Assembly: GCA_002305765.1 (NCBI GenBank)
Contig: DBQU01000009.1
Coordinates: 36,749-100,748, forward strand
Direction: 5' to 3'
Length of the DNA stretch: 64,000 nucleotides
DNA from: Deltaproteobacteria bacterium UBA1386
Lineage (GTDB): Bacteria > Desulfobacterota > Syntrophorhabdia > Syntrophorhabdales > Syntrophorhabdaceae
Shown here: piece by piece, positions 17,136-24,721 of the stretch
Layout of the letters: each line of letters opens with the position of its first letter
How positions within the stretch are numbered: the first letter of the stretch is position 1
The notes under the pieces: generated by a model
The model's input: the letters and a program-made list of their open reading frames with translations, nothing else
The model's database searches: none
What the model was told of the DNA's origin: nothing
Position numbers and translations under genes: made by a program

Positions 17136-18047
17136 ATGGCGCGCCCCGACGATTCACGAGGCCGTAATACCGACTGTGGTTCCGTCAGGCTGTCGAACAA
17201 GCTCTTCGAGGAACTGACCGTTTTCATCCACGACCAGGTGGGGATCAAGATCACCCCCGTCAAGAAGGTCATGCTTGAAGGAAGGCTCCAGAAGCGGCTC
17301 CGCAAACTGGGGATGAGGTCCTTCGACGAGTATTGCAGGTACCTCTTCAGCGATGCCGGCCGAAACGGCGAGCTGACGAGCATGATCGACGAGGTGACAA
17401 CGAACAAGACGGACTTCTTCCGGGAACCAGCTCACTTCAACTACCTCACCTCACGGGTCCTGCCTCAGCTTCTGAGAAATGATAGATTCACCGTGTCGAA
17501 CAGACTGACCATCTGGAGCGCGGGGTGTTCCAGCGGGGAAGAACCGTACACCATAGCGATGGTGGTGCAGGACTTCGCCGAGGCGGGCGGCTTCGAGCCG
17601 CTGCCCTTCCAGGTCATTGCGACGGATATCTCCAGCCGTGTCCTTGAGAAGGGGCAGAGAGCTGTCTACGAGGAAGACAAGGTGCTGCCCATACCCCTGG
17701 AGATCAAGAGGAAGTTCCTGCTGAAAAGCAAGAACCCGGGGGCAGGGCTCTTCCGGGTAGCGCCCGAGATACGATCCCGCGTCTCTTTCCGAAGGCTCAA
17801 TTTCATGGACGGCGATTTCGGGTTCCGGGAGCAGATAGACGTCATCTTCTGCAGGAACGTCATCATCTACTTCGACAAGACCGTTCAGGAGAGGCTCCTC
17901 AACAAGTTCTGCAGATGCCTGAAGCCGAACGGATACATCTTCATGGGCCATTCGGAGACACTCTTCGGCATGGACCTTCCCCTCGAACAGGTCGCGCCGA
18001 CAGTATACAGAAGGACCAATACATCAACCACACTCAAAAAGGCATGA
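17136..18047 (+). CDS. cheR: Chemoreceptor glutamate methyltransferase CheR
   Basis: About 303 residues. The small N-terminal helical domain precedes TTNKTDFFRE. The S-adenosylmethionine site is WSAGCSSGEEPYTIAM, and the C-terminal half includes DVIFCRNVIIYFD, which is standard for CheR. It methylates receptor glutamates, opposing CheB. Upstream GTG codons (17127, 17133) overlap the ribosome-binding site TAGGAGG, so ATG 17136 is preferred. Confidence 0.95.
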   Translation: MARPDDSRGRNTDCGSVRLSNKLFEELTVFIHDQVGIKITPVKKVMLEGRLQKRLRKLGMRSFDEYCRYLFSDAGRNGELTSMIDEVTTNKTDFFREPAHFNYLTSRVLPQLLRNDRFTVSNRLTIWSAGCSSGEEPYTIAMVVQDFAEAGGFEPLPFQVIATDISSRVLEKGQRAVYEEDKVLPIPLEIKRKFLLKSKNPGAGLFRVAPEIRSRVSFRRLNFMDGDFGFREQIDVIFCRNVIIYFDKTVQERLLNKFCRCLKPNGYIFMGHSETLFGMDLPLEQVAPTVYRRTNTSTTLKKA

Positions 18048-18069
18048 ACAGGGCACAAGCGGAGGCACC

Positions 18070-19143
18070 ATGGCAGAGAAGATCAAAGTCCTGATCGTGG
18101 ACGATTCAGCAGTAGTAAGACAGGTTCTCGAAGAGGTTTTGCAGTCCGATCCGGGGCTGCAGGTGGTGGGGTCGGCCAGGGACCCCTTTGTCGCCGCGGA
18201 CATCATGAAACGCGTCGTCCCCGACGTTATAACCCTCGACGTCGAAATGCCGCGCATGGACGGGATCACCTTCCTTCACAAGATCATGACCCAGAGGCCC
18301 ATTCCCGTCGTCATGTGCTCGAGCCTCACGGAGAAGAACTCTGAAACGGCCATGAAGGCGCTGGAGTACGGCGCGGTGGAGATCATAGAGAAACCCCGGA
18401 TGGGTGTCAAGCAGTACCTCGAGGAATCGAAGGTCATCATCTGCGATACCGTGAAGGCGGCGGCGGAGGCACGTCTCGGGCGCGCGAAGAAGAATAACGG
18501 TTTTATAAAGGTGGAGCCGAAGCTGACCGCCGACGCCGTAATCGAAAAACCCAATTCCCGCGCCATGATCCAGACAACGGAGCGTGTCGTCGTTGTGGGC
18601 GCGTCGACGGGCGGGACAGAGGCCCTCAAGTCCTTCCTCGAGGCACTGCCCCTTGACGCCCCGGGAATGGTCATCGTCCAGCACATGCCGGAACACTTCA
18701 CGGCCGCCTTCGCAAAAAGGCTCGACGGGATATGCCGGGTCTCCGTAAAGGAGGCCGGCAACGACGACACCGTGGTCCGGGGCCGCGTTCTCATCGCTCC
18801 GGGCAACAAGCACACGCTCCTCAAGAGGAGCGGCGCGAGATACTATGTCGAGGTGAAGGACGGGCCGCTGGTATCGCGTCACAGGCCATCCGTCGATGTC
18901 CTCTTCCGGTCGGCGGCGCGCTACGCCGGAAAGAACGCGGTTGGCGTGATCATGACGGGGATGGGCGACGACGGAGCCAGAGGTATGCTGGAAATGAAGG
19001 ACGCGGGCGCCTACACGGTGGCCCAGGACGAGGCGACGTGCGTCGTCTTCGGCATGCCCAAAGAGGCCATCAAGCTGGGTGCCGTCAAGACAGTGGCACC
19101 CCTCGACCACATAGCCGGTATAGTGATGAGAGAAAGCGGATAG
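18070..19143 (+). CDS. cheB: Chemotaxis methylesterase/deamidase CheB
   Basis: 357 residues. The N-terminal receiver (VDDSAVVRQVL, Asp in ITLDVEMPRMDG) is joined by a linker to the methylesterase. Catalytic residues are Ser in VVGASTGGTEAL, His in QHMPEHFT and Asp in MTGMGDDGARGM. Phosphorylation would activate removal of receptor methyl groups. It closes the chemotaxis operon. No cheA, cheW or transmembrane receptor gene lies in this window, so they must be elsewhere. Confidence 0.96.
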   Translation: MAEKIKVLIVDDSAVVRQVLEEVLQSDPGLQVVGSARDPFVAADIMKRVVPDVITLDVEMPRMDGITFLHKIMTQRPIPVVMCSSLTEKNSETAMKALEYGAVEIIEKPRMGVKQYLEESKVIICDTVKAAAEARLGRAKKNNGFIKVEPKLTADAVIEKPNSRAMIQTTERVVVVGASTGGTEALKSFLEALPLDAPGMVIVQHMPEHFTAAFAKRLDGICRVSVKEAGNDDTVVRGRVLIAPGNKHTLLKRSGARYYVEVKDGPLVSRHRPSVDVLFRSAARYAGKNAVGVIMTGMGDDGARGMLEMKDAGAYTVAQDEATCVVFGMPKEAIKLGAVKTVAPLDHIAGIVMRESG

Positions 19144-19240
19144 AAATAGAGAGGACAGGTCATAGGTAATGGGTCATAGGTGATGGGAAAAAGCAATCTC
19201 TCCCTATCACCCATTACCTATCACCCATTACCCGTCTTCT
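19144..19240. repeat. Word-repeat hairpin (GGTAATGGGTCATA) between convergent genes
   Basis: The left arm (19157-19190) contains GGTCATAGGTAATGGGTCATAGGTGATGGG in tandem words. The right arm (19205-19234) contains the near-complement CCCTATCACCCATTACCTATCACCCATTACCC. They form a long imperfect hairpin between the convergent cheB and histidine-kinase stops, probably a two-way terminator. Confidence 0.7.
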
Positions 19241-21178
19241 CTATCCCCTCGCCAGCTTCAGAGCTAAATTCAGATCTTCTATCCTGTAGGGTTTCACGAG
19301 GACGGCCTTGAAGCCGTGTTCCTTGTAGTTGATTATCTGGGGGTCATTGGGGTAGCCGCTTGAAAGGATGGCCGAGACCCCGGGATCGATGGCGAGAAGC
19401 TGCTTCAGTATCTCAACACCGTCGGGTCCGGTGGGAGAGATGAGGTCCAGGATGACCACATCGAAGGGCGAGCCCGCCTCCTTCGATACGCGGTAGAGAT
19501 CGATAGCCTGCTTGCCCTCGGCGATTCCCGTGACGTCATGGCCGAGATGGGTGAGCAGCATCGTCGTCGTCTGAAGGATGGATTGCTCGTCATCGGCGAT
19601 GAGCACCTTGAGACGGGTCTGGTTCCGGGGCTTGGACACGGCCCGTTCGGTTCCTTCCTTCGGTCCCTCCACCTTGCGGGCGGGGAGGTACACGTTGAAT
19701 GTCGCTCCCTCGCCGGTCTGTGACTCCGCCTCTATCTGGCCGCCGTGTTTCTTTATTATCGAGTAGCACACGGCGAGGCCCAGCCCCATCCCTTTCTGGG
19801 ACCCGAAGTCCTTCGTGGTGAAATAGGGATCGAAGATCTGCGAAAGATGTTCTTTGGCGATGCCCTTGCCCGTATCCGAGATGGACAGCTCGACGTAGTC
19901 ACCTGTCGGCAGGATCATTCCCGGCTCGGCCTGAAACGTCCTGTTCCGTGCGGAGATGGAAAGGGAACCACCGTGCTCGGACATGGCCTCACGGGCATTC
20001 CGGACCAGTTGATGGATGACCTGCCGGATCTGCGTCTCATCGGCCTCGACAGGCCATATGTCTTCCTGAAAACTGTACCTGCACTTCACCCGTGAGCCCG
20101 ACAGGGATATCCTCGAGACCTCGCGGATGATGGGCTGGAGATTGAGGGTCTTCTTGAGGGGACTTCCACCTTTCGAGAACGTGAGGAGCTGAGTGGTCAA
20201 CTCCTTGGCCCTGTCGATCGTCTTCTCTGCTTCGGTGAGCTTGTCCCGCGCCTTCGATTCCGCCTCCGGCAGATACATCTTCGCGAGCGAGATGTATCCC
20301 AGCATGGACATGAGGAGGTTATTGAAGTCGTGGGCGATACCGCCGGCAAGGATGCCCACGGACTCGAGCTTCCTGAAATTGAGAAGTTCGTCCTCCATCT
20401 GCTTGCGTGCGGTGATGTCCGTAAAGAGGGATATGGAACCCACGAAACGGTTCTTCCTGTTCAGGATGGGACTGGCGGAGACGTTGACCCAGAGGGATTG
20501 CCCGTCTTTCGTCCTGAAGCGGCGCTCATACTGGTCCGATATCCCTTCCTGCCTGCGCTGCCTCTTTTCGAAATGGTCCTCCAGGTCCTCCTCGGCAATA
20601 AAATGGTCCAGGGACTTTCCGAGAATCTCCTCTTCGGGATAACCGAGCATCTTCTGGGCCTGAGTATTGACGAAGGTGATCCTGAAATCCTCATCGGCCA
20701 CGCAGATGCCCTCGCTCGCGGTGTTGACGATCTGACGGTACTTCTTTTCGCTTTCCCGGAGGGCCTCTTCGTATCTGCGTTCCTTCGTGATGTCGCGCAT
20801 GAATATGGCAACCTTGCCGATGTTCTCCTGGGTGTCCCGAATGGGATAAAGCTCCACTTCCATCCATGAGCCGCTGGTCCTTGCCTCGAACTTCGCGGTC
20901 TTCCCGTCCTTGAAGACCTTGAAGACCATGTCCCGTGTCTTTGCCGCCAGGTCTCCCGTGAGAACGTCATAGACCGAGGACCCCACGATGGACCCGCCGT
21001 TCGTCTCGTATCTGCCGGCGAACTTGTTGTTGAGGGCTATGATATCACCGTTCTCGCCCGTAAGGACCACCAGTTCGTCCGTGGCGTTGATAAGAGCGAG
21101 GGCCATCTCACCGAGAAGCTCCGCTGGAATGGTTCCGTGAACCGTGTCTTCCTTCTGGAGAACGTTAGAGACATTCAT
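19241..21178 (-). CDS. Hybrid histidine kinase: PAS-PAS-kinase-receiver
   Basis: 645 residues with no transmembrane segment, so probably cytoplasmic. Two PAS domains (~20-130 and ~140-265) precede the phosphoacceptor helix GGIAHDFNNLL. The ATPase domain has the N box QLVRNAREAM, G1 SDTGKGIA and G2 GMGLGLAVCYSIIKKHGG. The C-terminal receiver (~530-645) has DDE, the phosphoacceptor Asp in VVILDLISP and Lys in LVKPYR. The start overlaps the preceding receiver gene by 14 bases, so the two are coupled and probably form one pathway. A sigma-54 promoter further upstream may drive both. Confidence 0.92.
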   Translation of the reverse strand: MNVSNVLQKEDTVHGTIPAELLGEMALALINATDELVVLTGENGDIIALNNKFAGRYETNGGSIVGSSVYDVLTGDLAAKTRDMVFKVFKDGKTAKFEARTSGSWMEVELYPIRDTQENIGKVAIFMRDITKERRYEEALRESEKKYRQIVNTASEGICVADEDFRITFVNTQAQKMLGYPEEEILGKSLDHFIAEEDLEDHFEKRQRRQEGISDQYERRFRTKDGQSLWVNVSASPILNRKNRFVGSISLFTDITARKQMEDELLNFRKLESVGILAGGIAHDFNNLLMSMLGYISLAKMYLPEAESKARDKLTEAEKTIDRAKELTTQLLTFSKGGSPLKKTLNLQPIIREVSRISLSGSRVKCRYSFQEDIWPVEADETQIRQVIHQLVRNAREAMSEHGGSLSISARNRTFQAEPGMILPTGDYVELSISDTGKGIAKEHLSQIFDPYFTTKDFGSQKGMGLGLAVCYSIIKKHGGQIEAESQTGEGATFNVYLPARKVEGPKEGTERAVSKPRNQTRLKVLIADDEQSILQTTTMLLTHLGHDVTGIAEGKQAIDLYRVSKEAGSPFDVVILDLISPTGPDGVEILKQLLAIDPGVSAILSSGYPNDPQIINYKEHGFKAVLVKPYRIEDLNLALKLARG

Positions 21179-21857
21179 CTTTCACATCCGGGTAATACTT
21201 GGCGAGGCAGGAGGGACAGATGGCGTGACTGAACTCGGCATCGGAATGATCGCTGATGTACTTTTCCAGCTCGTTCCAGTATCCTGAGTCATCACGTATC
21301 TTCTTGCAGTGGGAACATATGGGCAGAAGCCCGCCGAGCCTCTCGATCTTGTTCGCGGCACGCGCGAGATCCGTCGTGAGCTGTGACACCTCTGTCTCAA
21401 GGTCCATAACGCGCATGCCCGTCCTCAGGTGGACGTAAAGCTCTGTTCCCGTTAAGGGCCGCGCCAGAAGGTCGTCAGGCCCCCTCGCGGGGTCCGGGAA
21501 TGCCTGTTCCTCTGACCCGTCGGCTGCGAGGAGGATGATGTAAGTCCGTGTCTTGCCGGGAGACAGCCGAATACGTCTGCATAGTGCCAGGCTGTTCACT
21601 CCCTGCATGGCCCCGTCGAGAATGACGAGGGTAGGGCGTAGTTCCCGCTCCATCCGGTGCAGGAGTTCCCTGTCATTGAAAACGACCATGGTCTTGTACC
21701 CCCAGCTGTCGATGGAGGATTCGAGGAACCGGATGGTGGCGCTGTCGTCCGCGGCTATGAGGACCCGGGGAGAGGGGCTCACGTTTGCTTCGGCGCCCCT
21801 GTGGAAGAGGTTCTTCCTCAGGGTGACCGTTGCGTCTCTCTTGCCCGGGGTGGTCAT
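21165..21857 (-). CDS. Receiver-domain protein with C-terminal four-Cys motif
   Basis: 230 residues. A receiver domain (~28-150) has the phosphoacceptor Asp in LVILDGAMQG. A short coiled coil follows, then a cysteine module, LPICSHCKKIRDD near 185 and AICPSCLAKYYP near 215. That is a CxxC-CxxC pattern often appended to deltaproteobacterial signalling proteins and able in principle to bind metal or sense redox. The ATG overlaps the stop of an upstream open frame as ATGA and its end overlaps the kinase start. The function of the Cys module is unknown to me. Confidence 0.82.
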   Translation of the reverse strand: MTTPGKRDATVTLRKNLFHRGAEANVSPSPRVLIAADDSATIRFLESSIDSWGYKTMVVFNDRELLHRMERELRPTLVILDGAMQGVNSLALCRRIRLSPGKTRTYIILLAADGSEEQAFPDPARGPDDLLARPLTGTELYVHLRTGMRVMDLETEVSQLTTDLARAANKIERLGGLLPICSHCKKIRDDSGYWNELEKYISDHSDAEFSHAICPSCLAKYYPDVKDECL

Positions 21858-22153
21858 AGAGATAGGGAGAGGAGGATGTCGGTTGTCTCATCAAGGATGC
21901 TCGCGCCGGGAACATCCTCCTCTTGAATCGCCGCGTGTATGTCGTCTGTCGTACCGAGGTCTATTGGGGGGTGGCGAAGCTTCTGTGGCAGGAGGAAAAT
22001 AGGGTAGACGTATTGGGGGGCATGATCTACCTGTCTTCCGTTGCTAATGGCGAGTTTTATATGGGAAACGGGGATGTCTCCCAATCCCTGCGCGCAAGAA
22101 GCTTCGCCGGTGGAGGTCACTGTTAAACAGCATGTGGCGTAAAGATCAACCAT
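21854..22153 (-). CDS. Possible small protein between sigma-54 promoter and receiver gene
   Basis: An open frame of 99 residues from ATG 22153 (113 from ATG 22195) ends in ATGA overlap with the receiver gene, as a coupled gene would. The C-terminal part (DDIHAAIQEEDVPGASILDETTDILL) looks protein-like; the N-terminal part does not. The ATG at 22153 sits at about the predicted transcription start, so it would be leaderless, and the 22195 start lies upstream of the promoter. No ribosome-binding site is visible. It may be a real small gene or a long leader. A 12-base inverted repeat, GGCGAAGCTTCT (21973-21984) and AGAAGCTTCGCC (22097-22108), lies inside it. Confidence 0.35.
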   Translation of the reverse strand: MVDLYATCCLTVTSTGEASCAQGLGDIPVSHIKLAISNGRQVDHAPQYVYPIFLLPQKLRHPPIDLGTTDDIHAAIQEEDVPGASILDETTDILLSLSL

Positions 22154-22165
22154 GCCATGTAACTT

Positions 22166-22182
22166 AGCAATTCGCGTGCCAA
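22166..22182 (-). promoter_or_regulatory. Sigma-54 (-24/-12) promoter
   Basis: On the minus strand the bases read TTGGCACGCGAATTGCT, an essentially complete match to TTGGCACG-N4-TTGCW, with the invariant GG (22180-22179) and GC (22168-22167) at the required spacing. Transcription would start near 22155 and run into the receiver and histidine-kinase genes. An NtrC-family activator is encoded just upstream on the same strand. Confidence 0.85.
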
Positions 22183-22232
22183 TGCATAACGCCATGATAT
22201 CATTGACGAGGCAAAAATACAGATGGCTCTTA

Positions 22233-22271
22233 TTATGGAATCTGCGCCATAACTATGGAATCAATTCCATA
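22233..22271. promoter_or_regulatory. Two dyads, likely upstream activator sites
   Basis: TATGGAATCAATTCCATA (22254-22271) is an inverted repeat with 8-base arms and a 2-base centre. Next to it TTATGG (22233-22238) and CCATAA (22247-22252) form a second dyad with the related TATGGAAT word. They lie about 80-115 bases upstream of the predicted sigma-54 start, where NtrC-type activators bind. Confidence 0.6.
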
Positions 22272-22294
22272 CCAAAAGTCACATAAAGCGAGAT

Positions 22295-22437
22295 GGTTCA
22301 AGAGTTCAAGAGTTCAAGAGTTCAAGAGGAAAGACCCTGGAAAGAGGCTGGTCGTCAACACAATTGCTGGCTAGTGCAGTACGACGAATCTTCCTCCTCT
22401 TTTTGATCCTGGAACCTTTGAACTCTTGAACCGTTCC
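22295..22437. repeat. Word repeat (GTTCAAGA) with inverted arm
   Basis: GTTCAAGA is repeated four times without a gap at 22296-22328. The complementary words CCTTTGAACTCTTGAACC lie at 22415-22432, next to the stop of the NtrC-type gene. The arms enclose about 80 unique bases. Together with the leader and promoter at 21858-22294, this accounts for the whole 579-base gap between the receiver and activator genes. Confidence 0.7.
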
Positions 22438-23816
22438 TAGGATATCCTGTATTCCTTCACCTTGGTGAGAAGGGTCTTGTAGTCGATCTCGAGAAGTTTT
22501 GCGGCACGTGATTTGTTGCCCCCCGTGATCGTGAGCGCCCGCCTGATCACCTCCGTCTCCGCGTCGCGCGTCGCCTGCAGGGTAACCTGCTTGAGGGGCA
22601 TGAGGAAGGTGCCGTTATCCTGACGGGACACGGTGTCGCCGACGATGAACTCGATGTCCTCGGGCCTTATGACGCCGTCGCGACAGGTGAGCACCGCCCT
22701 GCGGATCACGTTCTTGAGTTCCCGAATATTACCGGGCCAGGGATAGGTCATGAGCAGTTCCGCGGCCTCGGGCGTCAATTCCCGCATTTGTTTCTCCAGT
22801 TCGCTCGACGCGGCGGTCATGAGCTTCATCGCCAGGAACGGTATGTCCGCGGGCCTCTCACTCAGTCTGGGAATGGTGATCATGTACTCGCTGAGGCGAA
22901 AGAAGAGGTCTTCGCGGAACTTCTTCTCCCGAACGGCGTCCTTGATGTCCGCATTGGATGCCGCGATGATGCGCACATCGATGTCGACAGGCTTCGTGCT
23001 TCCGATGGGGTAGATCCTCTTCTCCTCGACGGCCCTGAGAAGCTTGTTCTGGAGCAGGGGCGGCGTGTTCTCCAGTTCGTCGATGAAGAGGGTTCCCCTG
23101 TGGGCTATCTCGAAGAAACCTGTCTTTCTCCTGTCCGCTCCCGTAAACGCTCCCTTCTCGTGACCGAAGAGCTCGCTCTCTATGAGGTTCTCCGGTATGA
23201 CGCCGACATCGACGGACTGAAAGGGGTTCCTGGCCCTCTTGCTGAGGTCGTGTATGGTCTGGGCCACCACGGACTTTCCCGTACCCGTGTCCCCCTGTAT
23301 GATGACGGAAAAATCCGTTTTGGACACCTGGCGCATGTGATGGATGACAGCCTTCATCGCATCGCTTCTGCCGAAGAGCGATTCCAGGGAGCCCAGCATC
23401 GTGTCATCGAGCTGGTTCAGCTCTTCCTGCAGGGAATAGGCCTCGATGGCGCGCTTGATCGTAAGGACAAGCTTGTCGACCTGCGGAGGCTTCGTCAGGA
23501 AATCATAGGCGCCGAGCTTGATCGTCTGGACGGCGGTGGGGATGTCCGCGTAACCGGTTATGACGATGACAGGAACGAACTGGTCTATCTTTTTGAGTTC
23601 GTGAAGGGTCTCTATACCGTCCATACCGGGCATCTTGAGGTCGAGAAGGACGCACCGGGGGTGTTCTTTCCGGAGGAAAGAGATCCCCTCCTGGCCGCCG
23701 GATGCTTCGACTGGCACGAAACCGTTCTTCCTGAGGATGGTGCCCAGGACCAGCCGGACCGACCGGTCATCGTCGATCACGAGGATCTTCTGAGGTGCTG
23801 TCGTCTCGGAAAACAT
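22437..23816 (-). CDS. Sigma-54-dependent response regulator, NtrC family
   Basis: 459 residues with the three standard parts. The receiver (~10-125) has Asp in VLLDLKMPGMDG and Lys in LTKPPQ. The AAA+ domain (~145-375) has Walker A GDTGTGKS, the sigma-54-contacting GAFTGADRRK loop and Walker B FIDELEN. The C-terminal Fis-type helix-turn-helix ends GGNKSRAAKLLEIDYKTLL. It activates sigma-54 promoters when phosphorylated. The best sigma-54 promoter in the window lies 250 bases past its stop, driving the receiver/kinase pair, so those genes are a likely target and partner. Its own promoter is listed separately. Confidence 0.95.
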   Translation of the reverse strand: MFSETTAPQKILVIDDDRSVRLVLGTILRKNGFVPVEASGGQEGISFLRKEHPRCVLLDLKMPGMDGIETLHELKKIDQFVPVIVITGYADIPTAVQTIKLGAYDFLTKPPQVDKLVLTIKRAIEAYSLQEELNQLDDTMLGSLESLFGRSDAMKAVIHHMRQVSKTDFSVIIQGDTGTGKSVVAQTIHDLSKRARNPFQSVDVGVIPENLIESELFGHEKGAFTGADRRKTGFFEIAHRGTLFIDELENTPPLLQNKLLRAVEEKRIYPIGSTKPVDIDVRIIAASNADIKDAVREKKFREDLFFRLSEYMITIPRLSERPADIPFLAMKLMTAASSELEKQMRELTPEAAELLMTYPWPGNIRELKNVIRRAVLTCRDGVIRPEDIEFIVGDTVSRQDNGTFLMPLKQVTLQATRDAETEVIRRALTITGGNKSRAAKLLEIDYKTLLTKVKEYRIS

Positions 23817-23828
23817 AATTTTTTAATG

Positions 23829-23858
23829 ATGATACAGCACAAGAGAAAGAGATGTCAA
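23829..23858 (-). promoter_or_regulatory. Sigma-70 promoter of the NtrC-type gene
   Basis: On the minus strand TTGACA (23858-23853), an 18-base spacer and TATCAT (23834-23829) form a strong housekeeping promoter directly before the activator start codon at 23816. The message would have only a few leader bases, and no clear ribosome-binding site is visible. Confidence 0.6.
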
Positions 23859-23905
23859 TCAGGAATGTCCAGGCCACCGGTCCACCCGCCCACCGATAAG
23901 GAGGG

Positions 23906-24583
23906 TCAACCGGCCTTCTTCATTGTCAGCAGGAAATCAACGAGGGGTGCCAGGGCGGGCAGCGCCCTCAGCCCGGTGGAGACGGCATCCAGCACGGGGC
24001 CATTGATGGATACCCTCGACATCTGGAGCTCCAGGGTCCTGAGGTCCACTGCCAGATCATTCCTCGCCGCTTCCGAGAGCGAGGGATCGTTGCGGATGAT
24101 GAGTTCCATGCTGGCGATCATATGCCGGGCGGCTTCCGCCGGCAGCGGTGTTCTCTGCTGCTCCCCCACGGGCGGCGTGAGGGGGGGCGAGGCGGATGAG
24201 GGGGGTGGTTGAAAAGAAGAGAGAAGGGGCGGTTCGGACGGGGAGGGCGCTCCGGCCGGACCCTCCTCGCCGGCGCCCACGTCATGTCTGTACCGCTGGT
24301 ACTCGGCGATTATTCCCGTTTCCCCTCCCTCGCGTACGAAATTCTCACCGATGGGAGTTATGAAGGCGCTCAGAGATGTCAGGTGGTCGTAGGTCAGGAG
24401 AACATAGCTCTTCTCTTCGAGCAAATGGCACGCGTTCACGATCTGTTCGTGGTCTTCCACGCCCAGAGCGGCGGTGATCTCGTCTATGGAGAGGAAGTAG
24501 TTCGTGTGACTCAGGTTCTGCATTTCCTCGTAGAGAGCGGCGAGGAGCAGTTCGGCAAGCTGGTCGAGGCTCAGTGCATCCAT
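23906..24583 (-). CDS. Unknown protein with proline-rich linker
   Basis: 225 residues that I do not recognise. Residues 1-95 are helical and resemble a winged-helix fold (HLLEEKSYVLLTYDHLTSLSAFITPIG). Residues ~110-145 are a Pro/Ser-rich linker. The last 75 residues are a predicted helical bundle ending LVDFLLTMKKAG. There is no signal peptide or membrane segment. It lies between the NtrC-type gene and the adenylate cyclase gene on the same strand, with gaps of 89 and 138 bases. A regulatory or scaffolding role is possible but unsupported. Confidence 0.7.
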   Translation of the reverse strand: MDALSLDQLAELLLAALYEEMQNLSHTNYFLSIDEITAALGVEDHEQIVNACHLLEEKSYVLLTYDHLTSLSAFITPIGENFVREGGETGIIAEYQRYRHDVGAGEEGPAGAPSPSEPPLLSSFQPPPSSASPPLTPPVGEQQRTPLPAEAARHMIASMELIIRNDPSLSEAARNDLAVDLRTLELQMSRVSINGPVLDAVSTGLRALPALAPLVDFLLTMKKAG

Positions 24584-24721
24584 CGGGCACTAGTATAGCA
24601 AGTGTTGATGCGAGGAGTAAAGGGCAATGTGCAGGAGAAAATGTTCCAGGTTTCAGGTTTCAGGTTTCAGGTTCGGAAAAGAACGTCATCGGTAGCCCTG
24701 AACCTTCGAACGTGGACGGGG
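24584..24721. repeat. Word repeat (GGTTTCA)
   Basis: The word CAGGTTT/GGTTTCA repeats four times at 24647-24672 (CCAGGTTTCAGGTTTCAGG and onward), followed at 24696-24712 by CCCTGAACCTTCGAACG, a partial complement. No gene or clear promoter is visible. Confidence 0.65.

Noticed and set aside
22788..24212. Plus-strand frame of 474 codons opposite the NtrC-type gene
   Set aside because: The minus-strand gene has full receiver, AAA+ and HTH motifs; the plus frame has none.
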